From the NCBI RefSeq assembly GCF_024807945.1, contig NZ_JANUFD010000021.1:1-64000 (forward strand): a DNA stretch of 64,000 nt. Reading direction: 5' to 3'. The translations under genes and the position numbers were made by a program. The notes below the pieces were generated by a model. That model searched no databases and had not been told where the DNA came from. It worked only from the letters and a program-made list of their open reading frames with translations. This document shows, in pieces, positions 1 through 7,851 of this stretch (positions are counted from its first letter, which is position 1; each line of letters begins with the position of its first letter). The stretch is from Pseudomonas sp. JUb42 (lineage in GTDB: Bacteria > Pseudomonadota > Gammaproteobacteria > Pseudomonadales > Pseudomonadaceae).

Positions 1-198
1 CGCCGTGCCTTCAAGCAGGCGTTTGGCAGGTCGATGCTGCACTACCTGCGCGACCGTCGCATGGAAGTGGCTCGTCAACTGTTGTGCGAACGCAAATGGC
101 AGGTGGCGCAGGTTGCGTACCGTGTCGGCTACGCAGACCCGGCCAACTTCACCCATGCCTACAAGGCGCGGTTCGGGTATCCGCCGGGGATGGAGTGA
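1..198 (+). CDS. AraC-family regulator, C-terminal end (partial)
   Basis: The reading frame is open from the first base and ends at a TGA after about 65 residues. It encodes the second helix-turn-helix of an AraC/XylS DNA-binding domain: FKQAFGRSMLHYLRDRRMEVA, then VAQVAYRVGYADPANFTHAYKARFGYPP, the usual family ending in which the VGY.D..NF..A.K..FG pattern is diagnostic. The effector domain lies outside the window, so the inducer and target genes cannot be told. Family certain, role unknown. Confidence 0.85.
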   Translation, partial: RRAFKQAFGRSMLHYLRDRRMEVARQLLCERKWQVAQVAYRVGYADPANFTHAYKARFGYPPGME

Positions 199-489
199 GC
201 GGCGTATTGAATCAACCGGGGCTAAGCCGACTTGTTTGAGCACCTCTGCGGCCACTTGGGACCCATCGTACAGCCGAACGACCTGTGCTGCAGCAGCCCG
301 CCGTGCTCGAATTTCGTGAGTGCCATGGTCGTTTTTCGTGACTACTGGCTGTCTTTGAGAATGATGTGTGTGCTTGCTTGAAAAGCGATGTTGTCAGCGG
401 TCGCATGGGTTTAAGGCTTATCCCGCAGAAGCGAGGCTGAATGATCTGGCTCAGTTTCAAACGCATTAAACCCTCGGTCGATTTCCTAG

Positions 490-735
490 CTAATTACTGC
501 GCCTGGCGAACACGCTTGCAGACGACGCCCAGCAAGAGCTGGCCGTGCAGCGTATATGTTGCCGAAACGCTACGGCGCTCCGCTTCGTCTGTAGCGTCGA
601 GGCGACCATATTCAGGGCCTTCACATAAAGAGTCTTCCAACGCTCTAGGGCGAGCTCGATGCGTGCCAAGTCGGCGGCAAGGTCGGCCCAATCAACCAGC
701 AAAGGCGCTGCGACGATGGGCGTTATCTCGGTCAT
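490..735 (-). CDS. Small hypothetical protein (last of a three-gene minus-strand set)
   Basis: 81 codons starting at MTEITPIV with an AGGAAAAG ribosome site just upstream. The start lies 11 bases beyond the stop of the gene at 747-929. The N-terminal 50 residues look like a real helical protein. The last 20 are Ser/Ala-rich and may come from a frameshift, because the next frame gives a more natural ending (LHGQLLLGVVCKRVRQAQ). No family recognised. Spacing suggests co-transcription with the two upstream small genes. Confidence 0.4.
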   Translation of the reverse strand: MTEITPIVAAPLLVDWADLAADLARIELALERWKTLYVKALNMVASTLQTKRSAVAFRQHIRCTASSCWASSASVFARRSN

Positions 736-746
736 GGTTACTTTTC

Positions 747-929
747 CTAGCCAACGACGCATTGTTTGAAATTGGCCCAACCACTGACCGGGGAGGTAAA
801 GAAATTGAGCGTTGCATCACCAAATCGAAAGAAGGCGTAACAGGCCATGACCAGCACTGCCACGGCAAAAATGATGGAAAGCAAGTCCCTGGTGGTGAAA
901 CGATTACGATTGTCAGCTTTGTGGGTCAT
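747..929 (-). CDS. Small single-span membrane protein, hypothetical
   Basis: 60 residues: a charged N-terminus (MTHKADNRNRFTTRD) followed by one hydrophobic span at about residues 17-35 (LLSIIFAVAVLVMACYAFF). A TAGGAA ribosome site lies at normal distance from the ATG. It starts 24 bases after the gene at 954-1196 ends. Size and topology would fit a small inner-membrane or holin-like protein, but no family is recognised. Confidence 0.45.
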   Translation of the reverse strand: MTHKADNRNRFTTRDLLSIIFAVAVLVMACYAFFRFGDATLNFFTSPVSGWANFKQCVVG

Positions 930-953
930 GAGTCAATTCCTAGAACAGTTCAG

Positions 954-1196
954 TTACTGACAATGGGGCTTAGCTAATACTGCGGTAGCTGTGGCAGCCA
1001 CCTGCGGATCGCCGCTTGCGGCCAATTTATGCAGCTCAGCAGTGCATGAGTCGCGGACAATTTCGGCAGAGTGATCCTGAGCAAATCGATTAACTGCAAT
1101 CCCTGTAGGCGCATCAATTAGTAGGCCACCAAGAAACACACCGGCGACCAACGCTGGAAAGGGAATGCTGAAGACAACTGGTTCAAACTTACTCAT
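954..1196 (-). CDS. Small hypothetical protein with hydrophobic N-terminus
   Basis: 80 residues with an AGGAA ribosome site. A hydrophobic stretch at about residues 8-27 (VFSIPFPALVAGVFLGGLLI) is followed by a polar region with two cysteines (RDSCTAEL and the terminal PHCQ). It is first in a run of three closely spaced small genes on this strand. No homologue recognised. The coherent ribosome sites suggest the three are expressed together. Confidence 0.4.
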   Translation of the reverse strand: MSKFEPVVFSIPFPALVAGVFLGGLLIDAPTGIAVNRFAQDHSAEIVRDSCTAELHKLAASGDPQVAATATAVLAKPHCQ

Positions 1197-1304
1197 GAAA
1201 CATTCCTGCTCGACCTAGGGGAGCAAAAAGTGTCCCTCTCCTACGTCCTCGGCCCCGGTTTTTTAGGCCAGGGCTTGAGGGTGCATCTGAGCGCTTTCCT
1301 CGAT

Positions 1305-1802
1305 CTAAGCGCGCTGATCGCGCAGGGCTGCCAACGCGGCATCGATCTTCGCGTCAGCCACCTCGAACTCAGCGGCCTCTTCGCTTCCAGGCACGAACGA
1401 AACCGACTCATTGATCAGAAGGATCCGCATGCGACCGTGCGAAGCTTGAGGTTGGGTGCGGTGAGAAATGAGGTTCAACTCGTCACTGATGACCGTCAGA
1501 AGGATTAACGACCTAGCCGCGCAAAGTGGTGCTTGAGGCTGGCGGTCAATCCTCATCGCGGTGGGCTGCCTGGTGATCGGCCCAATTACAATTTCATCCA
1601 CGCCGCCCTGGCGCTTGAAACTGTGGATATCCTGCTCTAGACACTTCTCTGTTCCCGAGAGGCGCTCGCCGTTCTTTGTGGCGATCCAACAAGCACGGTA
1701 CTTACCGTAAAGGGATCCTGAATAGTCCGCGGCAAGCACCTGCTCTACTTTCTCCTTTACTTGAGCGTTAAGCAGTAAAAAACCACGTCTATCAGGTGGC
1801 AA
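1305..1802 (-). CDS. Doubtful hypothetical reading frame
   Basis: 165 codons from a TTG next to the left end of the IS66-family element. The translation starts as a plausible soluble protein (LLLNAQVKEKVEQVLAADYSGSLYGKYRACW) but becomes low-complexity and basic after residue 95, which suggests a frameshift or chance opening. No clear ribosome site. If real it may be the remnant of a gene disturbed by the insertion event. Kept because nothing else explains 1305-1802. Confidence 0.25.
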   Translation of the reverse strand: MPPDRRGFLLLNAQVKEKVEQVLAADYSGSLYGKYRACWIATKNGERLSGTEKCLEQDIHSFKRQGGVDEIVIGPITRQPTAMRIDRQPQAPLCAARSLILLTVISDELNLISHRTQPQASHGRMRILLINESVSFVPGSEEAAEFEVADAKIDAALAALRDQRA

Positions 1803-1815
1803 ATCTATTTAGATC

Positions 1816-1838
1816 GTAAGCGTCCGCCGAAGTCACCT
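1816..1838. repeat. IS66 terminal inverted repeat, tnpC side
   Basis: 23-bp end beginning GTAAGCGTCCG, pairing with 4170-4192 with two mismatches. It marks the outer boundary of the element at the 3' end of tnpC. Confidence 0.9.
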
Positions 1839-1846
1839 TGCACGAC

Positions 1847-3373
1847 TTAGGCAGATACCCACTGATGCGGCAGCAGTTGCTCAATCTCACTCGCTCGCTG
1901 CGTCGGTAACCGCGCCAGCACATCTTTAAGATAGGCATACGGATCGTGCCCATTCATGCGCGCCGATTGGATCAAACTCATGATCGCCGCCGCCCGCTTG
2001 CCGCTGCGAAGCGACCCGGCAAACAACCAGTTGGAACGTCCAAGTGCCCACGGCCGAATCTGGTTTTCGACTGCGTTGTTGTCTATGGGTACAGCCCCAT
2101 CCTCCAGGTAGCGCGTCAGCGCTACCCAGCGTTTAAGGCTGTAATCCAGGGCTTTGGCTGTTGCTGAGCCGTTAGGCACAAGATCGCGCTGGGTCAACAT
2201 CCAGTCGTGCAGTGCTTTCGCCAATGGTGCTGCTTTTTCTTGCCGGACTCGCCAACGATCCTCGTCACTCATGTCTCGCGCTTGGCGTTCAACCTCGTAC
2301 AAGCCGCCAATCGAGTGCAGCGCCTGCTCTGCCAACTGGCTTTTATTCGCCACGTGCAGATCGAAAAACTTACGGCGGGCGTGGGCCATGCAGCCGATTT
2401 CGGTCATGCCCTTCTCGAAGCCTGCTTTGTAGCCAGCAAAGTCATCGCACACCAGCTTGCCGTTCCACGTGCCGAGGAAGTTACGCGCATGCTCACCGGC
2501 CCGGCTCGGGCTGAAGTCATAAACCACAGCTTTAATTGCCGAGAACGGTGTGGTGCAGTAAGCCCAGACATAAGCGCGGTGAGTTTTCTTCTGCCCGGGC
2601 GCAAGCATTTGCACAGGCGTCTCGTCGGCATGGACGACTCGCTGTGCCAAGACAGCTTCTCGCAAGGCATCAACCAACGGTTGAAGCTGCACACCGGCCT
2701 GCCCAACCCATTGCGCCAGTGTTGAGCGAGGGATCGCTAAACCGGCGCGCCCGAAAATTTTCTCCTGCCGATACAGCGGCAAGTGGTCAGCAAACTTCGC
2801 CACCATCACGTGAGCCAGCAGGCCTGCGGTTGGGATGCCCTTGTCGATCACCTGGGCCGGTACCGGCGCCTGGATCAGTGTTTCGCACTGACGGCAGGCC
2901 CACTTTCCACGCACGTGTTGTTCGACGGTGAACACGCCTGGCGTGTAATCCAGCTTCTCGCTGACGTCCTCGCCGATGCGCTGGAGCTGGCAACCGCAGG
3001 AGCACTGGGTGTTTTCTGGCTCATGATGAATGACGGTGCGTGGAAACTGTGGCGGCAACGGCGTGCGCTTTGGCTTTTGGCGCGCCTCTGCTGGAGCTGG
3101 AGCGGGAAGCAGTGCCGTCAGCTCGGCGTCGATAGCCTCAAGATCGATGTTAAGCAGATCGTCGAGCAAGCTGCCTTGCTCAGGACTGATCTGCTCGCTG
3201 CGCTTGGCAAACCGGTGCCGCTTGAGGAGTGCGATCTCGTGGGTCAACTGCTCGATGATGGTGTCATCGCGGTGGCTCTTTCTGCCCATGGTGTCGACCT
3301 TCGACAGCAACTGCGCAGCGAGAACGCGCAGCTGGTCGGGGGTCATTTGGTCGAGGTTGGGTAAGGAAGTCAT
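1847..3373 (-). CDS. tnpC: IS66-family transposase TnpC
   Basis: The 508-residue DDE transposase of the element. In order: an N-terminal leucine-zipper-like helix (about residues 5-50), the KRHRFAKRSEQ segment typical of IS66, a Cys zinc-finger-like region (CSCGCQLQRIGE and CRQCE), then the catalytic core with Asp in VVHADETPVQ, Asp in KLVCDDFAGYK and Glu in NNAVENQIRPW. The C-terminus carries the family LPHQW tail. Full length and with all catalytic residues, so probably active. It lies 62 bp downstream of tnpB. Confidence 0.95.
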   Translation of the reverse strand: MTSLPNLDQMTPDQLRVLAAQLLSKVDTMGRKSHRDDTIIEQLTHEIALLKRHRFAKRSEQISPEQGSLLDDLLNIDLEAIDAELTALLPAPAPAEARQKPKRTPLPPQFPRTVIHHEPENTQCSCGCQLQRIGEDVSEKLDYTPGVFTVEQHVRGKWACRQCETLIQAPVPAQVIDKGIPTAGLLAHVMVAKFADHLPLYRQEKIFGRAGLAIPRSTLAQWVGQAGVQLQPLVDALREAVLAQRVVHADETPVQMLAPGQKKTHRAYVWAYCTTPFSAIKAVVYDFSPSRAGEHARNFLGTWNGKLVCDDFAGYKAGFEKGMTEIGCMAHARRKFFDLHVANKSQLAEQALHSIGGLYEVERQARDMSDEDRWRVRQEKAAPLAKALHDWMLTQRDLVPNGSATAKALDYSLKRWVALTRYLEDGAVPIDNNAVENQIRPWALGRSNWLFAGSLRSGKRAAAIMSLIQSARMNGHDPYAYLKDVLARLPTQRASEIEQLLPHQWVSA

Positions 3374-3435
3374 GCCGTGGATTTTACCAATGCAGACCGT
3401 CTGCGGCAGCAGGCTCAGACGTTAATTACAGCCTT

Positions 3436-3771
3436 TTAAAGGATCGTTATTGCACCGCCCGCGCCAACGCGCTGCCAATGCAGACCAAGTATCAGGGCCT
3501 GAAGTTGCTCGGCATCCAGCTCCAACTCGCTACCTTGTCGAATGCCTGGCCAGTGGAATTTGCCTTGGTTCAACCGGCGTGCCGCCAGCCAGACACCAAT
3601 CCCGTCGTGCACCAGCACTTTCATTCGGTTGGCCCGTCGATTGGCAAAGATATAAGCGCAGTGCGGCTTCGCCGCACCGAACACCGTGACAACTCTGGCC
3701 AAGGCGGTCTCGGTGCCGGCGCGCATATCCATGGGCTCGGTGGCGAGCCAGATGGCGTCGATGCGGATCAT
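3436..3771 (-). CDS. tnpB: IS66 accessory protein TnpB
   Basis: 111 residues starting at MIRIDAIWLATEPMDMR, a typical IS66 Orf2 N-terminus. The rest (AYIFANRRANRMKVLVHDGIGVWLAARRLNQGKFHW) is the conserved core of the family. The ATG overlaps the tnpA stop in an ATGA at 3768-3771, so translation is probably coupled. The protein is needed for IS66 transposition, but its biochemical role is not settled. Confidence 0.93.
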   Translation of the reverse strand: MIRIDAIWLATEPMDMRAGTETALARVVTVFGAAKPHCAYIFANRRANRMKVLVHDGIGVWLAARRLNQGKFHWPGIRQGSELELDAEQLQALILGLHWQRVGAGGAITIL

Positions 3772-4091
3772 TGAGTGAGGCCACGGATAAAACGGGCGCA
3801 CCCGTCGGGATCGGCCAGTGGCCACTTCACGGTGAGGTTTTGATGGCCGAAAGGAACGTCGATACTGACGGACATGTGCAGATCGGCCTGGGGTGGGGAT
3901 GGTAGTTTTATCGGAACAAAAGCGGGCAATGTTGTCGCCTCACAATCACGATAAAGAGGTATCCATTTGCGAACCAGATTGGCGTTGATGCCGTGGCGCA
4001 GGGCTACGCTGGCCATCGACATGCCAGGTTGCAGGCATTCCTGGACGATCTGAGCTTTAAAGGGCTTGGGGTAAGAAGTTCTCTGGCGCAT
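3768..4091 (-). CDS. tnpA: IS66 helix-turn-helix protein TnpA
   Basis: About 107 residues from MRQRTSYPKPFKAQIVQECL. The helix-turn-helix (MSMASVALRHGINANLVRKWI) is the IS3/IS66-type N-terminal DNA-binding domain. The start is chosen at MRQRTSYPK because this is the usual family N-terminus; an upstream in-frame ATG would add 11 unsupported residues. First gene of the transposition operon. Confidence 0.9.
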   Translation of the reverse strand: MRQRTSYPKPFKAQIVQECLQPGMSMASVALRHGINANLVRKWIPLYRDCEATTLPAFVPIKLPSPPQADLHMSVSIDVPFGHQNLTVKWPLADPDGCARFIRGLTQ

Positions 4092-4169
4092 GGCAATCCC
4101 GATGATAAGGGCGATGGTGTCCACGTATTTTTTAAGTGGAGAACATCGTCCTTATTGCAGGGATCGGGT

Positions 4170-4192
4170 AGGTGACTTCGCCGGACGGTTAC
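4170..4192. repeat. IS66 terminal inverted repeat, tnpA side
   Basis: Read on the minus strand it begins GTAACCGTCCGG and matches the repeat at 1816-1838. Its outer base joins directly to pelG coding sequence. Confidence 0.9.
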
Positions 4193-4532
4193 GTTGTACC
4201 TGTTCGCGCCGCGTGTGCTGGAGTGGCTGGGCGTGTCCAGTTATTACCTGCCGCTGTTCTACGTCGACCTGATCGGCGTGAGCATCCAGGTGGTGTTCAT
4301 GGCCCTGCTCAACGTATTTTTCTACCTCGACAAACGCGCCATCGCCTTGCAGCTGTGCCTGCTGTTCGTGGTCCTCAACACCGCCCTGACCCTGTTCAGC
4401 CTGCACCTGGGGCCGAGCTTCTTCGGCTACGGTTTCACCCTGTCGCTGCTGGTCTGCGTGCTGCTGGCGCTGCAACGCCTGACCATCACCCTGGATGACC
4501 TGGAGTACGACACGTTTATGTTGTCGAGGTAA
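4193..4532 (+). pseudogene. pelG: PelG C-terminal fragment, cut by the IS66-family element
   Basis: About 112 codons, open from the edge of the insertion sequence to a TAA. The sequence LFAPRVLEWLGVSSYYLPLFYVDLIGVSIQV, followed by three further hydrophobic spans and the ending LDDLEYDTFMLSR, matches the C-terminus of PelG, the inner-membrane transporter of the Pel exopolysaccharide. About three quarters of the gene and all of pelA-pelF are missing from the left flank. With no start or promoter of its own it is a relic. Confidence 0.85.
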
Positions 4533-4566
4533 ATGCAGGTGCACTGAATTTTATGGGCGCGAACTT

Positions 4567-4656
4567 GTGGGAGCGAATTCATTCGCGAAGAGGCCAGTGC
4601 AATCGACGCATTTCTATCGTCTGGACTACCGCCTTCGCGAATGAATTCGCTCCCAC
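4567..4656. repeat. REP-type inverted pair
   Basis: Two copies of a Pseudomonas REP element face each other: gtgggagcgaattcattcgc and its reverse complement about 45 bp apart. They form a large imperfect cruciform between the pelG relic and the toxin gene. Close relatives recur at 10525, 17643 and 31316. Confidence 0.85.
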
Positions 4657-4685
4657 ACTGGCTTTTGTTTGTTGTGCGATTGGGC

Positions 4686-4973
4686 TTACAGACGCTTCTC
4701 TGCGGCCTGATAGACCTCTTTGTCACGTCTGGCGCCTACTGCAACGATGAGGATTTCAAGAACACCTTGATCGACCCTGTAGACGATCCGGGTGTCTCCA
4801 ACCCTGATACGCCTGCATCCCGCCAGGCTGCCCCGAAGAGGGGTTCCCAGTTTGTCCGGCTCTCCATTTTCAATCCGTTCGGCAATAACCTTCAGGATTC
4901 GTGAAGCGGTCGCGTTGCCGAGGCAGTCAAAATCGTCTTGAGCGTCTGGATGGAACGTAACAACCCAAGCCAT
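4686..4973 (-). CDS. RelE/ParE-family toxin
   Basis: 95 residues with the RelE fold pattern: WVVTFHPDAQDDFDCL at the start, then PDKLGTPLRGSLAGCRRIRVGDTRIVYRVDQG, and a hydrophobic strand LEILIVAVGARRDKEVY. The GxxRxRxGDxRxxY pattern is characteristic of this superfamily of mRNA interferases and gyrase inhibitors; which activity applies here cannot be told. It follows the antitoxin gene by two bases and shares its transcript. Complete. Confidence 0.9.
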   Translation of the reverse strand: MAWVVTFHPDAQDDFDCLGNATASRILKVIAERIENGEPDKLGTPLRGSLAGCRRIRVGDTRIVYRVDQGVLEILIVAVGARRDKEVYQAAEKRL

Positions 4974-4975
4974 CC

Positions 4976-5266
4976 TTATTCCTTAGACGCGTATCGCGCT
5001 TGCATGTCACTCAGGGAGATGGCTTTGGTTTTATCAAAAGTACTGAGCCGTTCACGAGCGACAGCGTCTACGCGCAAATCATCAAGCTCATCCAATAGCT
5101 CCTGATAGGCGTCGACATTGATGATGACTGCTGCTGGCTCGTTGTCTTTGAAGATAACCAGGCGCTCTGTTGCTCGACTGGAAACTTCCTTCAGGCGAGC
5201 GCTAAAGGTTCTTACCATCGTAGTGACTGATACGGCTTGATCAGCTCGGTCCAGAAGCGCTGACAT
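4976..5266 (-). CDS. Phd/RelB-type antitoxin
   Basis: 96 residues from MSALLDRADQAVSVTTMV. The N-terminal part has the Phd/YefM pattern: TTMVRTFSARLKEVS, then RLVIFKDNEPAAVIINVDAYQELLDEL. The C-terminal tail should wrap the toxin. The start is at the ATG preceded by GCTGGAG. A further upstream ATG lacks a ribosome site and breaks the family N-terminus. First gene of the pair, with a probable autoregulatory site upstream. Confidence 0.88.
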   Translation of the reverse strand: MSALLDRADQAVSVTTMVRTFSARLKEVSSRATERLVIFKDNEPAAVIINVDAYQELLDELDDLRVDAVARERLSTFDKTKAISLSDMQARYASKE

Positions 5267-5289
5267 GTTTTTTCTCCAGCTCGGGATGC

Positions 5290-5346
5290 CATGGCACACA
5301 AATTATACGTATTTAAATACACATTAAAAAACGTATTATGATGCGT
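5290..5346 (-). promoter_or_regulatory. AT-rich promoter/operator region of the toxin-antitoxin pair
   Basis: Upstream of the antitoxin start the sequence turns strongly AT-rich and holds repeated short words related to tacgtat (atacgtatttaaatac, aacgtattatgatgcgtac). Such spaced half-sites are usual operators for Phd/RelB-type repressors. Position is suggestive only. Confidence 0.4.
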
Positions 5347-5439
5347 ACTATAGACCAATTCCGATAGGTAGAAAAGCCAGCCTTCTGGCCAGCCTGTTTC
5401 TACAAGGTGGCCTCAGTCAATTAGCTAAAGCACCCAATC

Positions 5440-6231
5440 TTATTTTGCAATCGGATCCAACCCACTGGCCTTGATCGCCTTCGCCGCTTCTTGCGACGCA
5501 AGGAAATCCAGCAGTTGGCGGGCCTGTTCGGGGTGGGTGGTGCGGCTGACGATGCCACCGGCGTAGAGGGTCATCTGTTGGGCTTGATCAGGGATCAGGC
5601 CGACGATGTCGATGCCCTCCACCGGCTTGAGTTCGCTCAGCTGCTGGAAGCCGATCTGCGCCTCGCCACGGGCCACGACTTCACCCACGGGCGTGGCCGG
5701 AATCATCTTGCTCTTGTCCTTGAGGCGGTCGCCGATGTGCATCTGGTTGAACAGCACCCGGGACAGGTAAACGCCACTGGCGCTGTCCGAATAGGCGATG
5801 CTCTTGGCGTCGAGCAGGGTCTGCTTGAAAGCTTCCATGGTACTGATATCGGGCTTTGGATCACCGTGGCGGATGGCCATGGCGATATAGGATTTACCCA
5901 GTTCGACGCGGCTTTTCGGGTCGACCAGGCCGTCCTTGATCAGCCGGTCCAGGGCGCTGCTGACCATCAGCACCACATCGGCCGGCTCCTTGCGCGCCAG
6001 GCGGTTGGGGATGGCCTGGGGCGTGGCGCCCATGGACGGCGCGGTCTGGGCCACCAGACGCACGCCGGTGCGTTGTTCGTAGTCGGCACTCAGGGCCTGA
6101 AAGGCGGACATGATGCCGCCGGAGCTCAAGATGACCAGTTCGACGGGTTTCGGGGCTGTAGCGGCATTGACGAAAGCCGCAGGTACCAAGGTGATTGCAG
6201 CGCCGAGCAAAAAGGGAAGCAGTTTTTTCAT
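5440..6231 (-). CDS. ModA-like periplasmic substrate-binding protein
   Basis: 263 residues with a signal peptide (MKKLLPFLLGAAITLVPAAFVNA, cleavage near residue 23). The mature part follows the molybdate-binding/SBP_bac_11 pattern: VILSSGGIMSAFQALSADYE, EPADVVLMVSSALDRLIKDGLV, IAYSDSASGVYLSRVL, GEAQIGFQQLSELKPVEGIDIVGLIP and an ending with TTHPEQARQLLDFLAS. No permease or ATPase gene is adjacent, so it is an orphan and its ligand is uncertain. Such orphan proteins often go under names like molybdate ABC substrate-binding protein. Confidence 0.82.
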   Translation of the reverse strand: MKKLLPFLLGAAITLVPAAFVNAATAPKPVELVILSSGGIMSAFQALSADYEQRTGVRLVAQTAPSMGATPQAIPNRLARKEPADVVLMVSSALDRLIKDGLVDPKSRVELGKSYIAMAIRHGDPKPDISTMEAFKQTLLDAKSIAYSDSASGVYLSRVLFNQMHIGDRLKDKSKMIPATPVGEVVARGEAQIGFQQLSELKPVEGIDIVGLIPDQAQQMTLYAGGIVSRTTHPEQARQLLDFLASQEAAKAIKASGLDPIAK

Positions 6232-6497
6232 GTGAACAAGAGCCTGACTGTGAAAGGAACGCGGGGGCGATTATGTGGCAAAGTCGCCTCGGGTGTACGG
6301 ATATCGAAAATGCAGACAATAGCCGCGTTACAGAGCAAGGCAGCAGAGTCATTTCACTGAGCTAAGTTTCATGAAACCTGCGCCGCCCGTTCAGCGGTAC
6401 GGGGTTTCACCGCTCGTCGCTTGTGGCCTCAGCCCACGGGCAGCGATGCCACACTGCCTGTAAAGGGGAATCGGACTCCCCGGCCCAGGACCTGCCA

Positions 6498-7580
6498 ATG
6501 ATCGATGATCATTTCCCAGGGGCCTCGTGCAGTATTCATGGTCGTTCGCGTGTAGATGAAAGTTCAGAGCGCCCGGTTTCACCCAGCCCGGCCGGACCCG
6601 ATCCGGCGGCGGCAGCCATCCCCGCACTATCTCTCCCCGCCGACCGGACTGCCTCGTCAGGGCCGCGCATTGCCATTTTGTTATGCACCTACAATGGCGG
6701 GTCCTTCCTTGAGCAGCAGTTGCAGTCGATCCAGCGCCAGAGCTGGCCGAACTGGCAAGTGGTGGTGTCCGACGACGGCTCGAGCGACAGCACTCTGGAC
6801 ATTGTCAGGCGCTATCAACAGGCCTGGGGGCAGGAGCGATTGCGGCTATATGCCGGGCCTCGTCGCGGCTTTGCGCATAATTTCATGTCGCTCACCTGCC
6901 GCGCCGATATCGACGCCGATGCCTATGCCTGGTGCGATCAGGACGATATCTGGCGCGAAGACAAACTGCAGGTCGCCGTGGCCTGGCTGCGGGGCATTGC
7001 TGCCGGAACGCCGGCGCTGTATCTGGGGCGCACTGAACTGTTCAGCGAGGCCGAGCAATCATTGGGTTATTCGCCGCTGTTCCGCCGCCCGCCCTCGTTC
7101 GCCAACGCTCTGGTGCAGAGCATTGGCGGTGGCAACACCATGGTTTTCAACCGTACGGCCTGCCAGCTGCTGCGCTTGAGCGGCAGTTGCCAGGCGATCG
7201 TGTCCCATGACTGGTGGGCCTATCTGCTGGTCTCCGGCGTCGGTGGCCAGGTGCGTTACGACGCTACGCCCTACGTACTGTATCGCCAGCATGGCGGCAA
7301 TCTGGTCGGCGCCAACGCCAGCTGGACGGCCCGCTGGGTGCGCCTGCGCATGCTGTTTCAGGGCCGCTTCAAGAACTGGAACAGCATCAACATCGAAGGC
7401 CTCGAGCGCCTCGAACAACAACTGACCCCCAGCAACCGCCAACGCCTGGAGACCTTCAAGCGCCTGCGTCATCAGGGGCTGGTGTTACGGCTGTTCAACC
7501 TGTTGCGGTGCGGGGTGTATCGGCAGACGTTGCTGGGCAATATCGGCCTGGTGGTGGCGGTGGTTTTGAAGCGGCTGTAA
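6498..7580 (+). CDS. GT2-family glycosyltransferase
   Basis: 360 residues. A Pro/Ala-rich N-terminal 55 residues precede a GT-A domain: IAILLCTYNGGSFLEQQLQSI, the nucleotide site SDDGSSDSTLDI, and the metal-binding WCDQDDIW motif near residue 149. The second half (NALVQSIGGGNTMVFN and SHDWWAYLL) matches rhamnosyl- and galactosyl-transferases of O-antigen type. The start at 6498 is preferred because CCCAGGA lies 8-9 bases upstream. Transcribed alone; substrate unknown. Confidence 0.85.
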   Translation: MIDDHFPGASCSIHGRSRVDESSERPVSPSPAGPDPAAAAIPALSLPADRTASSGPRIAILLCTYNGGSFLEQQLQSIQRQSWPNWQVVVSDDGSSDSTLDIVRRYQQAWGQERLRLYAGPRRGFAHNFMSLTCRADIDADAYAWCDQDDIWREDKLQVAVAWLRGIAAGTPALYLGRTELFSEAEQSLGYSPLFRRPPSFANALVQSIGGGNTMVFNRTACQLLRLSGSCQAIVSHDWWAYLLVSGVGGQVRYDATPYVLYRQHGGNLVGANASWTARWVRLRMLFQGRFKNWNSINIEGLERLEQQLTPSNRQRLETFKRLRHQGLVLRLFNLLRCGVYRQTLLGNIGLVVAVVLKRL

Positions 7581-7621
7581 GGGCGAGCTACAAGCATTTT
7601 CCCTGAGCTGAAATGGAATTT

Positions 7622-7693
7622 TGTAGGCGTTGCCGAAGGCTGCGAACGCGTTTACCTGATACACCGCTATCGCAGCCTTCGGCAGCTCCTACA
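7622..7693. repeat. Hairpin-forming REP-like repeat
   Basis: tgtaggcgttgccgaaggct and its near-complement agccttcggcagctcctaca form arms around a 25-bp spacer just after the GT2 gene. A third partial copy (tggtaggcgttgcgccaaag) lies at about 7729. This repeat family differs from the one at 4567. Confidence 0.75.
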
Positions 7694-7851
7694 GGGAGAA
7701 CTGTTCCCATTTTAGTCGTCGGGTTTTGGTAGGCGTTGCGCCAAAGCCACATGCTGCCCACCTGCCACCCCTACCGTCCGGCGTAACCATTTGTGTATCA
7801 AGAGGTTGCAGGCCTAATCTGCAAACTGGTCAAAACCCCGTCACTAAGGCA

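Larger units (their letters stand above)
1816..4192 (-). mobile_element. IS66-family insertion sequence, complete
   Basis: A 2377-bp element carrying tnpA, tnpB and tnpC on the minus strand, all uninterrupted. Both ends carry the IS66-type inverted repeat, starting GTAAGCGTCCG at 1816 and GTAACCGTCCG reading inward from 4192. The repeats agree over 21 of 23 bases. The expected 8-bp target duplication is absent: tttagatc on the left, gttgtacc on the right. The right end abuts the inside of pelG while the left flank is unrelated, which points to loss of DNA beside the element. Confidence 0.93.
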
